A stretch of 30,759 nt of DNA, from positions 1 through 30,759 of the IMG/VR virus record IMGVR_UViG_3300025087_000247; one strand, written 5' to 3'. The translations under genes and the position numbers were made by a program. The notes beneath the pieces were generated by a model. The model saw only the letters and a program-made list of their open reading frames with translations. It had not been told where the DNA came from and made no database searches. Positions 23,641 through 30,759 of the stretch are shown one piece after another. The first letter of the stretch is position 1; each line of letters opens with the position of its first letter. This DNA is from a virus.

Positions 23641-25446
23641 TTAAACCGCTTGAGTTATTAACTTCCATCCAGTATTTCCTGTTCCAGTTTTCTTTATATA
23701 AATAACCCCATTGGTATAATCTATACACAAACTTCCAACGGGAGCAGCGACATAACTTTCCGGAGTTCCAGAATAAACAAATACCTCTACCTGTGTCCCA
23801 ACGGAAGTGTCTAAATTTGGATAAAGCTTTAACTTATTTATCTTTAAAAGCCCATCTCTATATCCACCAGCGGCAGAATTCCCGGACCCGCCATAGTAAA
23901 ACTTTATCGGAGTATCAGAAGCAGAGTTAAAAACGGTGAAAGATAAATCCGTTGTCTGATCCGCAGGAAGTTGAATACTATACCTAGTCATTGGCGGAGT
24001 TCCTGTATGATAGAAATACGAATTTTCTAATATCCCAACACCTAGGAATTTAAAAAGCGCCGCGGTATCCGGAAAACCGTTTCCAGAATAAGTAAAAGAA
24101 TTATTCCTAAAAACCTTCTTAGTCCCTAAAGTCGTAGACCCCCCTACATCCACAAATCTCTGTGCTCTATCACTATAAAAAGTACAATCCTCTACCGTCA
24201 AAGCTGAATCAAGTCCCATAAGAATAGTCTGAGCACTTCCAGCATACTGATTCGTATCTTGAATAAAAGATACATTTCTTATCAATCTTCCCCCGCCTTG
24301 AAATTCCCCATAAACCCTTCCGCCTAAAAGACTAAACTCACTACTGTTAAGAATTAAAGTAGTATTTAAAGTATTCGAAAAATTACAATTCTCAAACACT
24401 ACATTATGCACATAAACCTGATTAGAAGCCGCAATTACAGAAGCTCGATAAGAACTTCCAAAAGTTACATTCTTAAACGAAGCCCTATTAACTCCAGGAG
24501 TTGCATTTGGTTCTATATCCATCCCTGAACCAAAGTCTAAAACTGCAACTACCCCTGTATTATACCCCCCTCCGGTTATCTCTCCCGTATCAACTGTTAA
24601 ATCATAAACACTTGCTACAGTAAGCCCATGTCTTCTAGCATCTTTTATATAAAGATTCTTAAAAGAAATTCTATTCGAATCATACCCACTTCCTAAGCCC
24701 GCAGAAACTCCATCACCAATATAAATCCCATCACTGCCTGCTTTTTTTATCTCTATATTCTCTCCTTTAAAATCCTTTACTCCATAAATAGTAATCCCGT
24801 TTGCTATCGCCTCTGGATTTCCAGTATAACTTAAATTATCCGCGTTTCCATTTATAGAAACATCAGAAAGAGACACTCTAGTACAGTTTACAAAAAGAAA
24901 ACCATACCCTCCCCAGCGAGAAGCAGCAACGGGAGTAGCATTTTTAACCTTTATCGTAGCCCCATTTCCTTCTATTACTAATCCATTTACATTTTTAAAC
25001 CCAACAGCTGCTGCATAGTTAGCATAATCATAACTAAGTGTATATGTCCTTCCCGGTTTTAAAACTACCTTTCCTGTTCCTGCACTATTCACTGCACTTA
25101 TAAGACTTGTCCAAGCAACTGTATCATCAGTTCCACCAGTTGCCCCATACTCCTCTGGAGAAAAACTTCCTGCTTCTAAATTACTAATAGAAGTATCTAT
25201 CCCATCAAGTCTATTATTAGTAGAGCTAGAGTAATCATCAAAAACACTTTTATCCGCTTTTAAATCTAACGCATCACCAATGTCTAAAGCCCCTACAGTA
25301 AGATTAACTGTACTTAAATTAGTAAAACTCCCATGTGTTCCAGTAAACCAAGTTCCATAAAATCTTTCACTAGTATTAGTCGCCCCATGGCTAAAAGAAG
25401 CAAGAAATAAAACAAAAGAAAGGCTAAAGAAAAGTTTTCTTAGCAT
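23641..25446 (-). CDS. Tail-spike protein: signal peptide, coiled coil, pectate-lyase-type beta-helix
   Basis: This 601-residue protein starts with a clear Sec signal peptide (MLRKLFFSLSFVLFLASFS, cleavage likely after HGA, residue 22), unexpected inside a virion operon. Next comes a short trimeric-fibre-like helix (DALDLKADKSVF...NRLDGIDTSISNLE, about 57-91). EEYGATGGTDDT, the typical opening of the pectate-lyase-3 domain, follows at about 97. The beta-helix runs to about 500. The end has PVGSLCIDYTNGVIYIKKTG and GNTGWKLI, a motif common near the C-terminus of phage fibres. It is therefore phage-type in origin, possibly a depolymerase for host surface sugar. The start overlaps the previous stop by 7 nt, with GGGGA about 7 nt upstream. 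Catalytic residues cannot be assigned. Confidence 0.8.
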   Translation of the reverse strand: MLRKLFFSLSFVLFLASFSHGATNTSERFYGTWFTGTHGSFTNLSTVNLTVGALDIGDALDLKADKSVFDDYSSSTNNRLDGIDTSISNLEAGSFSPEEYGATGGTDDTVAWTSLISAVNSAGTGKVVLKPGRTYTLSYDYANYAAAVGFKNVNGLVIEGNGATIKVKNATPVAASRWGGYGFLFVNCTRVSLSDVSINGNADNLSYTGNPEAIANGITIYGVKDFKGENIEIKKAGSDGIYIGDGVSAGLGSGYDSNRISFKNLYIKDARRHGLTVASVYDLTVDTGEITGGGYNTGVVAVLDFGSGMDIEPNATPGVNRASFKNVTFGSSYRASVIAASNQVYVHNVVFENCNFSNTLNTTLILNSSEFSLLGGRVYGEFQGGGRLIRNVSFIQDTNQYAGSAQTILMGLDSALTVEDCTFYSDRAQRFVDVGGSTTLGTKKVFRNNSFTYSGNGFPDTAALFKFLGVGILENSYFYHTGTPPMTRYSIQLPADQTTDLSFTVFNSASDTPIKFYYGGSGNSAAGGYRDGLLKINKLKLYPNLDTSVGTQVEVFVYSGTPESYVAAPVGSLCIDYTNGVIYIKKTGTGNTGWKLITQAV

Positions 25447-25856
25447 GTCTGTATCCCCGTTCCGTCACTGATAAATCTTAAAACTTCATATTGCAAAGTT
25501 AATGAAACTGAAGCAAGTGTATCGTTTATAAAAATCCCTTGCCCGACATTCAATGTAACTGTATTCGCAGTTGCATCTGTTTTTTTCAAAACATAAGTAA
25601 TCCCAAGAGTAAGAACTGCCGGATCGACGGTAAAATTCTGGCTATTAACTCCTGCATTTGCTTTTATAAATGTCTCATCACTAAGGATTGTATGTGTCGC
25701 TCCAGTAACTTCTATCGGTTCATAAATCGGAGCACCTGTTAAGTGTAAAAGAATTGCCGCTTCTAAATCATTTATCTTCGCCCTAGCTTCTCTTACTAAA
25801 GCCGCAAAGGTATTTACTATAGAAACATCTTCTGGTTTTGTCGCATCGAGACTCAT
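25440..25856 (-). CDS. Small virion structural protein
   Basis: This 138-residue protein has AGGAG upstream of its ATG. It has an N-terminal helix (SIVNTFAALVREARAKINDLEAAILLHL) and then a beta-rich domain (THTILSDETF, YVLKKTDATANTVTLNV, VLRFISDGTGIQ) of a kind common in head or tail fibre accessory proteins of phages. It lies between the small DHTHG-containing protein and the tail spike, whose start it overlaps by 7 nt. A role in fibre attachment or capsid decoration is inferred. Confidence 0.6.
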   Translation of the reverse strand: MSLDATKPEDVSIVNTFAALVREARAKINDLEAAILLHLTGAPIYEPIEVTGATHTILSDETFIKANAGVNSQNFTVDPAVLTLGITYVLKKTDATANTVTLNVGQGIFINDTLASVSLTLQYEVLRFISDGTGIQTC

Positions 25857-25868
25857 TCTTCTCTCCTT

Positions 25869-26177
25869 TTAAACCACACTTGTTATTAAACCATTAATAA
25901 CCGTAACTGTCTTTCCATCTACAGTTGTAAAAGTAGCAGAAGAAACTCCTCCAGCAAGAGGATTTGCCGGGGTTCCATGTGTATGATCCCCTTTTGAAAA
26001 ACTAGTACTACTCCCTGCACTAGCAGAAAGACCAAAACTTGTCTCACTAGAAACAGTAGCAGAACCAGAAAGCATATCACTTCTTCTAACCACTTGTCTA
26101 TTATCCGTAAGAAGTGGATCAGTTTCATCCACTAAATAAGGCCCAAAATTCCCTATATAAATCTCCACATCTGCCAT
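25869..26177 (-). CDS. Small fibre-like structural protein with DHTHG motif
   Basis: This 102-residue protein starts at ATG 26177, with AAGGAG 6 nt upstream. A GTG at 26225 in the same frame lies inside a terminator and is rejected. It contains TSFSKGDHTHGTPANP (about 64-80), a motif common in phage tail or head fibres, and ends with TVDGKTVTVINGLITSVV, like other small fibre or decoration proteins. It is the first gene after the capsid-gene terminator. Confidence 0.65.
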   Translation of the reverse strand: MADVEIYIGNFGPYLVDETDPLLTDNRQVVRRSDMLSGSATVSSETSFGLSASAGSSTSFSKGDHTHGTPANPLAGGVSSATFTTVDGKTVTVINGLITSVV

Positions 26178-26200
26178 AAAAACTCCTTTAAAAGACTTAA

Positions 26201-26236
26201 AAAAAGGGATAGCAGTTAATACCACTATCCCTTTTT
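26201..26236. terminator. Hairpin terminator just after the major capsid gene
   Basis: AAAAAGGGATAG (26201-26212) pairs perfectly with CTATCCCTTTTT (26225-26236) around a 12-nt loop. The stem is preceded by A and followed by T in either direction. On the minus strand it lies 18 nt past the capsid gene stop and 24 nt before the next start. It probably lowers transcription of downstream genes relative to the capsid protein. Confidence 0.85.
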
Positions 26237-26253
26237 ATTTCAATTATTCATTA

Positions 26254-27528
26254 TTAAGGAGAGACTGTTCCATCAACTCCAATGTTATCCAGCCACCCGT
26301 GGGCTTTTTCGAAATGAAGTTCCAAACCAGCTTCAGTCAAGAATTCCGATTTTTCGCCGTCAAGGTCATTTGCCTGCCGATTCGGCAAATACTTTGTATC
26401 GTCTATATATCTATAATTGAGATACTTCGCATCGACTATAAGTCCCGAATGCCGAAGGGGAGCAAGAAGAGTGAAAAGAGGATGCATTTTAAAGTGCAAC
26501 TCTCCGAAACAAGAAACGAGAGTTACTACTTTAATCCCGTAAGAAGTAATTCCAGGAGTTATCGTCATTGTCGCATCTGCATCTACCATTCTTTGAATAC
26601 CGAGAAGCAGGCCAGAACCGCAAAGGCAAAGTTTCTCCGAGGAACCGTAACGGAAAAGAAGTTCCAAGTATTCATCCATGAAAACTTTCCCGCCAGATGC
26701 CCAAGTTGCACTGTTCAGAGAAGCGTAATCCTTCACGTTTGTAGAAAGGAAGTTCCTAATCCCTTTCGTAGTTCTTTCCAACTTCCCGTTAGTCCCCGTT
26801 CTCTGAGTCGGTTGAGAGAAAATGAAAGCTTTTTCCATTTCTATCGAGTGCATTTCAAGTGCTTGTGCTCTGGCTTCTTTAACCTGATCGCCAGTTCTCA
26901 GTCTCGTTGCTTTCCCTGTTCTGGTCAAATCCAGAGAAGTTCTGAAAATCTGAGTCTGATTGTAGAACTCAGTCGGATCGTAGATAATCGAAGAAGGAGA
27001 AGTTCCACCTTCAGAGTTTACAGAACCGATAACTATCATAGAACTGCCAGCACTTACCGCTGCATGAATAGCCTGCCCCAAATCATTTGCACTATCCGTT
27101 TCCAGCAAAAGGCAAGTGACATAAGAACTAGCACCGTTAATAACCGGAGCAACAGAAACTTTCGCAGTAAGTCTTGTCGCCGGAACAGCATTTACACAAA
27201 GCATTACTTGATGGCTGACATTAAACTTCCCTGCATCTTCCGCAGACATTTTTACATAAAACGTATCCCCGATTGCTGCTCCTGCATAAGCATCGGAAAG
27301 GTTCGTTCCACTATAAATCCCCGTTACTGTTCCTACCTGATCCGGCATTTCCTGTTGAAACCAGTGATATTTCGGATCATCTGTCTTTTCACTTTTCATC
27401 ATGGAAAGAATAGCTGTAAGTGCCGCGCCACCATTCGGATACAGTTTAAGAACCATCTGTCTCCAGTTTTCCGGCCTTTGTCCTGTTACTGTAAAATCTC
27501 CACTTCCTCTCATTCCTAAAAATGGCAT
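26254..27528 (-). CDS. Major capsid protein, SU10-like (HK97-fold)
   Basis: This 424-residue protein has a strong AAAGGAG upstream of its ATG. It lies after the scaffold gene and before a terminator, as expected for the most abundant virion protein. The segment with EFYNQTQIFRTSLDLTRTGK, followed by KEARAQALEMHSIEMEKAFIF and RTTKGI, matches the pattern of the SU10-type major capsid family (HK97 fold). It should form the hexamers and pentamers of the icosahedral head. There is no visible N-terminal delta domain or protease, which fits the use of a separate scaffold. Confidence 0.85.
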   Translation of the reverse strand: MPFLGMRGSGDFTVTGQRPENWRQMVLKLYPNGGAALTAILSMMKSEKTDDPKYHWFQQEMPDQVGTVTGIYSGTNLSDAYAGAAIGDTFYVKMSAEDAGKFNVSHQVMLCVNAVPATRLTAKVSVAPVINGASSYVTCLLLETDSANDLGQAIHAAVSAGSSMIVIGSVNSEGGTSPSSIIYDPTEFYNQTQIFRTSLDLTRTGKATRLRTGDQVKEARAQALEMHSIEMEKAFIFSQPTQRTGTNGKLERTTKGIRNFLSTNVKDYASLNSATWASGGKVFMDEYLELLFRYGSSEKLCLCGSGLLLGIQRMVDADATMTITPGITSYGIKVVTLVSCFGELHFKMHPLFTLLAPLRHSGLIVDAKYLNYRYIDDTKYLPNRQANDLDGEKSEFLTEAGLELHFEKAHGWLDNIGVDGTVSP

Positions 27529-27556
27529 TTTCCTTCTCCTTTATTTCTCTTCTTCC

Positions 27557-28477
27557 TTAGTCGTTAAGATTCATCAACTCTTCTGCCGCTGGATCGAACA
27601 TTTCTTTTTTCCCCGTTTTATTAATCGGTGAGGAAGTTCCGGTTTTTGACCCTGCAAATGCGGGCTTTCCTTCTCCCGTATTAGTCTGGACATTTTTCCC
27701 TGAAGGAGAAAGAGGTTCTTTCAGACCTAGCCTTTTTCGGCACAAATTCGCAGTAAGAGCAAAAATCTCGGGGTATGGTTTTTCTTTATTCCCTTGCTCA
27801 ATTTCTTTAAAAACCGTCTGCACGTAATGACTATGTTCTTTCAAATCCTCATTACTTTCATAAAAAGCACTAACAGCGTTATTAGTAACTATTTCTCTCT
27901 GAACAATAAGCTCCATCATTACTGGAAGTGCATCTGCTAAGTAATCCATAAGCTCTGCGCGAGATTCATAAATCGCAGTGTTTATTTGTTCAGGCTTATC
28001 TATTATCGTATCTAACTGCTCTTTTGTCAAGAAGTCTTTTTTCTGATAGAGTTTTTCAAAGAGATTTGGAAGATTAACTTTCTCTTTCTTTATTTCTTCC
28101 CTCTTCTCCTCTTCTTTCTTTTCCTCTTTAAGAGGAGGATAAACTTGCTGCTTTCCTTCTCTTGCATTCAGAGCAGAGATTCTGGAAAGTTCACTTCTTA
28201 ATTGATTAATAACCTCGTCTCTAGGATCAATTTCTTCTTCTTTCTTCTCTTCTATAACTATTTCTTCTTTCTCTACTTTCTCCAGGTTCTCCTGTACTGT
28301 TTCTTCTTTCTTTTCCTCTTTCTTCTCTTCCTTAACCTCTTCTTTCTTCTCTTCCTCTACCGGAGTACTTCCGTCAAAGAAAGATATTAAATCTCCAATT
28401 TCCTTTTTCTGAAACCTTGCTCCTTCCATTTCTGTTTCTTCAAAGGCTTTTAGTTCTTCTTCATTCATCTCAGCCAT
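27557..28477 (-). CDS. Scaffold-like capsid assembly protein
   Basis: This 306-residue protein lies directly before the capsid gene, the usual place of a scaffold. The N-terminal third is an extreme Glu/Lys low-complexity stretch (about 40-85 and again about 118-135). A helical middle follows (LFEKLYQKKDFLTKEQLDTI...), and then a Gly/Ser/Thr-rich linker to a DPAAEELMNLND end. High charge, helical content and location are typical of phage scaffolds, which guide shell assembly and then leave. The upstream ribosome binding site is GGAG/GGA within 11 nt of the ATG. Confidence 0.7.
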   Translation of the reverse strand: MAEMNEEELKAFEETEMEGARFQKKEIGDLISFFDGSTPVEEEKKEEVKEEKKEEKKEETVQENLEKVEKEEIVIEEKKEEEIDPRDEVINQLRSELSRISALNAREGKQQVYPPLKEEKKEEEKREEIKKEKVNLPNLFEKLYQKKDFLTKEQLDTIIDKPEQINTAIYESRAELMDYLADALPVMMELIVQREIVTNNAVSAFYESNEDLKEHSHYVQTVFKEIEQGNKEKPYPEIFALTANLCRKRLGLKEPLSPSGKNVQTNTGEGKPAFAGSKTGTSSPINKTGKKEMFDPAAEELMNLND

Positions 28478-28479
28478 TT

Positions 28480-28731
28480 TTATTCCATCTCCTCTTTATC
28501 TTTTTTCTCTTCCTCAGAAGCTATTCTCAAATCTACAAGAATAGCTTCTGGAAGAGTTTTAAAATACTCCAACTCACTAACTCTAGCTCTTAACTCTTCA
28601 TCTGTCCATTGATCGTCCCCATATCGGAGAAGTTCCATTAAATATTTATCTCTCTCTTCTATTTCTCCCTTTAAAGCTCCCCAAAAAGAACTACTAACAA
28701 ATCCCTCCCATTCATTTATAGATATCTCTAT
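28480..28731 (-). CDS. Small portal-following protein with non-standard start (ATA) or one-base deletion
   Basis: The frame gives about 83 residues (EISINEWEGFVSSSFWGALKG... to EEKKDKEEME), a pattern I recall for small proteins directly after the portal gene, with an EW-x2-F-x3-x2-W start. No ATG, GTG or TTG occurs in this frame between the portal stop (28745) and the conserved segment. Upstream in-frame ATGs lie within the portal coding region. AAGGGGG ends 8 nt before ATA 28731-28729, which could serve as the start. Alternatively, an ATG at 28736-28734 leads at once to a stop, and one extra A would join it to this frame as MQIEIS. It is helical; the function is unknown. Confidence 0.6.
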   Translation of the reverse strand: MEISINEWEGFVSSSFWGALKGEIEERDKYLMELLRYGDDQWTDEELRARVSELEYFKTLPEAILVDLRIASEEEKKDKEEME

Positions 28732-28744
28732 TGCATTTACCCCC

Positions 28745-30730
28745 TTAACTTCGCATCTGCAAGAACTCCTGCATATCAATAAGATTTCCTTTTTGTACTT
28801 CCCCGGTAACTTCTGCATTATTAGTCGTAGCAGCTTGGACATTTCCACCTCTCCGAATAAAATCATTTACATTTATCGCCCCATTTAACCTAGCCGCATG
28901 GGAGAAAATCCTTGCAATATCAAAAGTCTGATTTAGAACCGGATCAGAAGAAACCATCTTCATAGTCTCCATCCAAAACTGAACCTCTGTCTGACTCGCA
29001 GTTCTAGTAGTTCCATCTTTAAACTTAACATCAAAATCTGCTATTAAATCAAACGGATCAACAGGAACTTTCTGTCCATAACTAATCCCAAACTCTTCCA
29101 TAAGCTCAAGAGGCCAATCTCCTACAGCTTTTACATAAGTCCCTTCACTCATAAGTTGCTGCGTATGGCTCGCATGGAAGTAAGACATATCTTGAAGATA
29201 CTGTTTAGAAACTATCTTCGCCATTCTATCAAGCCTTGAAAGTGCCATATTCATTGTTCCATTAAACTCCGAAGCACTTACTCTTTCTCCTCTATCTTGC
29301 ACTATTCCTTGTGTTCCATCAGAAGCTCCTGAAGCTCTACTCATCATTCCCATTATCTGCTCTGCATCACCCATGTTCTTTTGAGTAATATCCATAACAG
29401 TAAGTTGTTTAACTGTGTTTTCTATCCCCCTTCCCCAAGCACTTCTTCTAAGTCTTATTAATTTTCCTGGTTCAGGGTTTTTTAAATCCTCCATATTTAT
29501 CAAAGAAGGATCAACAATCAACATATCATTCATTGCTTTTCTTACATTCGCAATATGACTATTAAACATAAAATCCAAAACAGTCTGAAGACCTCCGATA
29601 AGTTCCATTCTAGTAAGTGGCGTTATCGAATACCCGTCAAAATCCGGTGCCGCTACGGCTATTGGAAACATATTATGATTAAGCCCTAGCGGAACTGCTT
29701 TCGTAATTACCTCTTCATTCGCCATTTCAAAAAGCCATTTTTCGGGGTATTCCCCTCTCTCATTCCCTTCTAAAACTCCCTTCAACCCCCAATCTTTAGG
29801 AATAATCTCACAATACATCGGAACCATTGTTACATACTTAGCAGTAGTCGGAGTCTCTCTTTCTTCTCTAGAAAGAATCCTTTTAGAAGCATCAGTAAAG
29901 TATTTAGAACTTCTATGCATTGTTTCATTTTTAGAAATATATTTAACATTAACCCTATCCCCAAGCAAATCACTACTCAACAACCTATTCATACTTATAA
30001 ACTCTATCCAACCTATATACTCCATCGCTTGCACGTTATGAATAGAAGTATTCGGATCAGGAAGAAGTCTATAAGGATCAATATTAATACACTCATTCCC
30101 TTCAAAAAGAAGAGCTTTTATATTCTCCTTTGTAACTTTACTAGGAAGTTGAAGGCCCATATTCGACCACTGTGGAACTTCCACTCTCTGAGGCTTTTTC
30201 CCCCAAACTTGTTTCCAACTAAGTGTCGTAGCTCCTATTCCATAAGAAAAACAATCCCTAAGTGAGGCATAAATATCCAAAATACTTTTAAACCTATCCA
30301 CTTGTTGATTAACAACTAACTCTAGAAGTTTTGCCGGAATAGTATCCTCTGGTCCAACTCCCTCGAACTGAAAAACATCCCCGCTTAAAAAAGCCCTCAT
30401 CATATACGCTAGAATAGTCTCAAGAGTTGCATAAGAATAAGGAACAACTATTGAAGTAGGCTTCCTAACGTCAGAACTCTTAACAACCCTCTCCGCTTCA
30501 CTAAGAGGAATATAAACCTTCAACGTCTTATCTATCTCATTCCAAACGCCATGCCTTTTACTCATAACTGCATAACTCTCATCCGCATAACGAATAAGTT
30601 TCTCTAGAATCTTCTTATGTGTATCCGACTTAGGATGAAGATCAATACCGAATGGATATTCATACCCTAAATCTCTTACTGTTATAAGTCCACTTTGGGA
30701 ATTTCCACTCCCTTGAATAACATTCGGCAT
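28745..30730 (-). CDS. Portal protein (head-tail connector)
   Basis: This 661-residue protein has GGGAGG upstream of its ATG. The size, the INIDPYRLLPDPNTS segment (a common portal signature) and the C-terminal helical part (MGMMSRASGASDGTQGIVQDRGERVSASEFNG, then a helix ending HASHTQQLM) fit the portal proteins of short-tailed phages. Twelve copies would form the ring through which DNA enters and leaves the head. It is the first complete gene of the minus-strand virion operon. Bases 30742-30759 could encode the last residues (KDQVL) of the preceding gene, which by normal gene order would be the large terminase, but this cannot be confirmed. Confidence 0.85.
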   Translation of the reverse strand: MPNVIQGSGNSQSGLITVRDLGYEYPFGIDLHPKSDTHKKILEKLIRYADESYAVMSKRHGVWNEIDKTLKVYIPLSEAERVVKSSDVRKPTSIVVPYSYATLETILAYMMRAFLSGDVFQFEGVGPEDTIPAKLLELVVNQQVDRFKSILDIYASLRDCFSYGIGATTLSWKQVWGKKPQRVEVPQWSNMGLQLPSKVTKENIKALLFEGNECINIDPYRLLPDPNTSIHNVQAMEYIGWIEFISMNRLLSSDLLGDRVNVKYISKNETMHRSSKYFTDASKRILSREERETPTTAKYVTMVPMYCEIIPKDWGLKGVLEGNERGEYPEKWLFEMANEEVITKAVPLGLNHNMFPIAVAAPDFDGYSITPLTRMELIGGLQTVLDFMFNSHIANVRKAMNDMLIVDPSLINMEDLKNPEPGKLIRLRRSAWGRGIENTVKQLTVMDITQKNMGDAEQIMGMMSRASGASDGTQGIVQDRGERVSASEFNGTMNMALSRLDRMAKIVSKQYLQDMSYFHASHTQQLMSEGTYVKAVGDWPLELMEEFGISYGQKVPVDPFDLIADFDVKFKDGTTRTASQTEVQFWMETMKMVSSDPVLNQTFDIARIFSHAARLNGAINVNDFIRRGGNVQAATTNNAEVTGEVQKGNLIDMQEFLQMRS

Positions 30731-30759
30731 TTTTCCTCCCTTTAAAGCACTTGATCTTT

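Noticed and set aside
26299-27519. 406-codon open frame on the plus strand, opposite the major capsid gene
   Set aside because: It mirrors the capsid gene, has no good ribosome binding site, and its composition (Arg/Ser/Phe-rich, no domain) is typical of an antisense shadow.
1-30759. CRISPR arrays, tRNA genes, insertion sequences, integrase/attachment sites
   Set aside because: No spaced direct repeats, cloverleaf-like intergenic sequence, transposase or integrase motif was seen. Intergenic space is too small for most of these.

Overview
The window looks like part of the genome of a tailed double-stranded DNA phage (Caudoviricetes, probably a short-tailed, podovirus-like virion). The evidence is a recognisable portal, a scaffold-like protein, an SU10-type major capsid protein, a probable head-tail adaptor, a beta-propeller-like tail component, a run of helical or glycine-zipper probable ejection proteins, and a family A DNA polymerase. 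The DNA is A+T-rich. Almost every start has a strong AGGAG/GGAG ribosome binding site, and genes abut or overlap by 1-29 nt. A lipoprotein signal and several Sec-type signal peptides point to a bacterial host, most simply Gram-negative, but the species cannot be told. I see no terminase, integrase, endolysin, holin, tRNA or CRISPR array here; the terminase probably lies just beyond the right edge. No stretch over 300 nt lacks a gene.

Layout. (1) Bases 1-6443, plus strand: large beta-helix and lectin-like proteins of tail-spike or depolymerase type, plus a small lipoprotein and a small structural-looking protein. Four of these five proteins carry N-terminal signal peptides (the first is cut by the window edge), which is unusual for virion proteins. 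A rho-independent terminator sits at 3600-3641. (2) Bases 6490-12578, plus strand: a tightly packed replication/nucleotide operon. It holds a UDG-like/DNA polymerase A fusion, a DUF3987-type helicase-like ATPase, a DUF1599-type protein and many tiny, mostly cysteine-rich proteins. (3) Bases 12601-12636: a convergent bidirectional terminator. (4) Bases 12636-30730, minus strand, transcribed right to left: portal, small protein, scaffold, major capsid protein, terminator, two small structural proteins, a signal-peptide-bearing pectate-lyase tail spike, adaptor, propeller protein, three small proteins, then internal virion proteins ending in a 1711-residue giant.

The most striking item is the 1711-residue protein at 12636-17771. 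Its position and architecture suggest a polyvalent internal/ejection protein. It contains a complete HD-GYP cyclic-dinucleotide phosphodiesterase domain with all signature residues, followed directly by an ADP-ribosyltransferase-like domain. If it is delivered with the DNA, the phage would bring in an enzyme able to destroy cyclic dinucleotides (c-di-GMP or 3'3'-cGAMP-type signals) and a protein-modifying enzyme at the first moment of infection. Together with exported beta-helix proteins that may degrade polysaccharide, this suggests a strategy aimed at host cyclic-dinucleotide signalling, defence or matrix. That functional story is inference; the domains are visible in the sequence.
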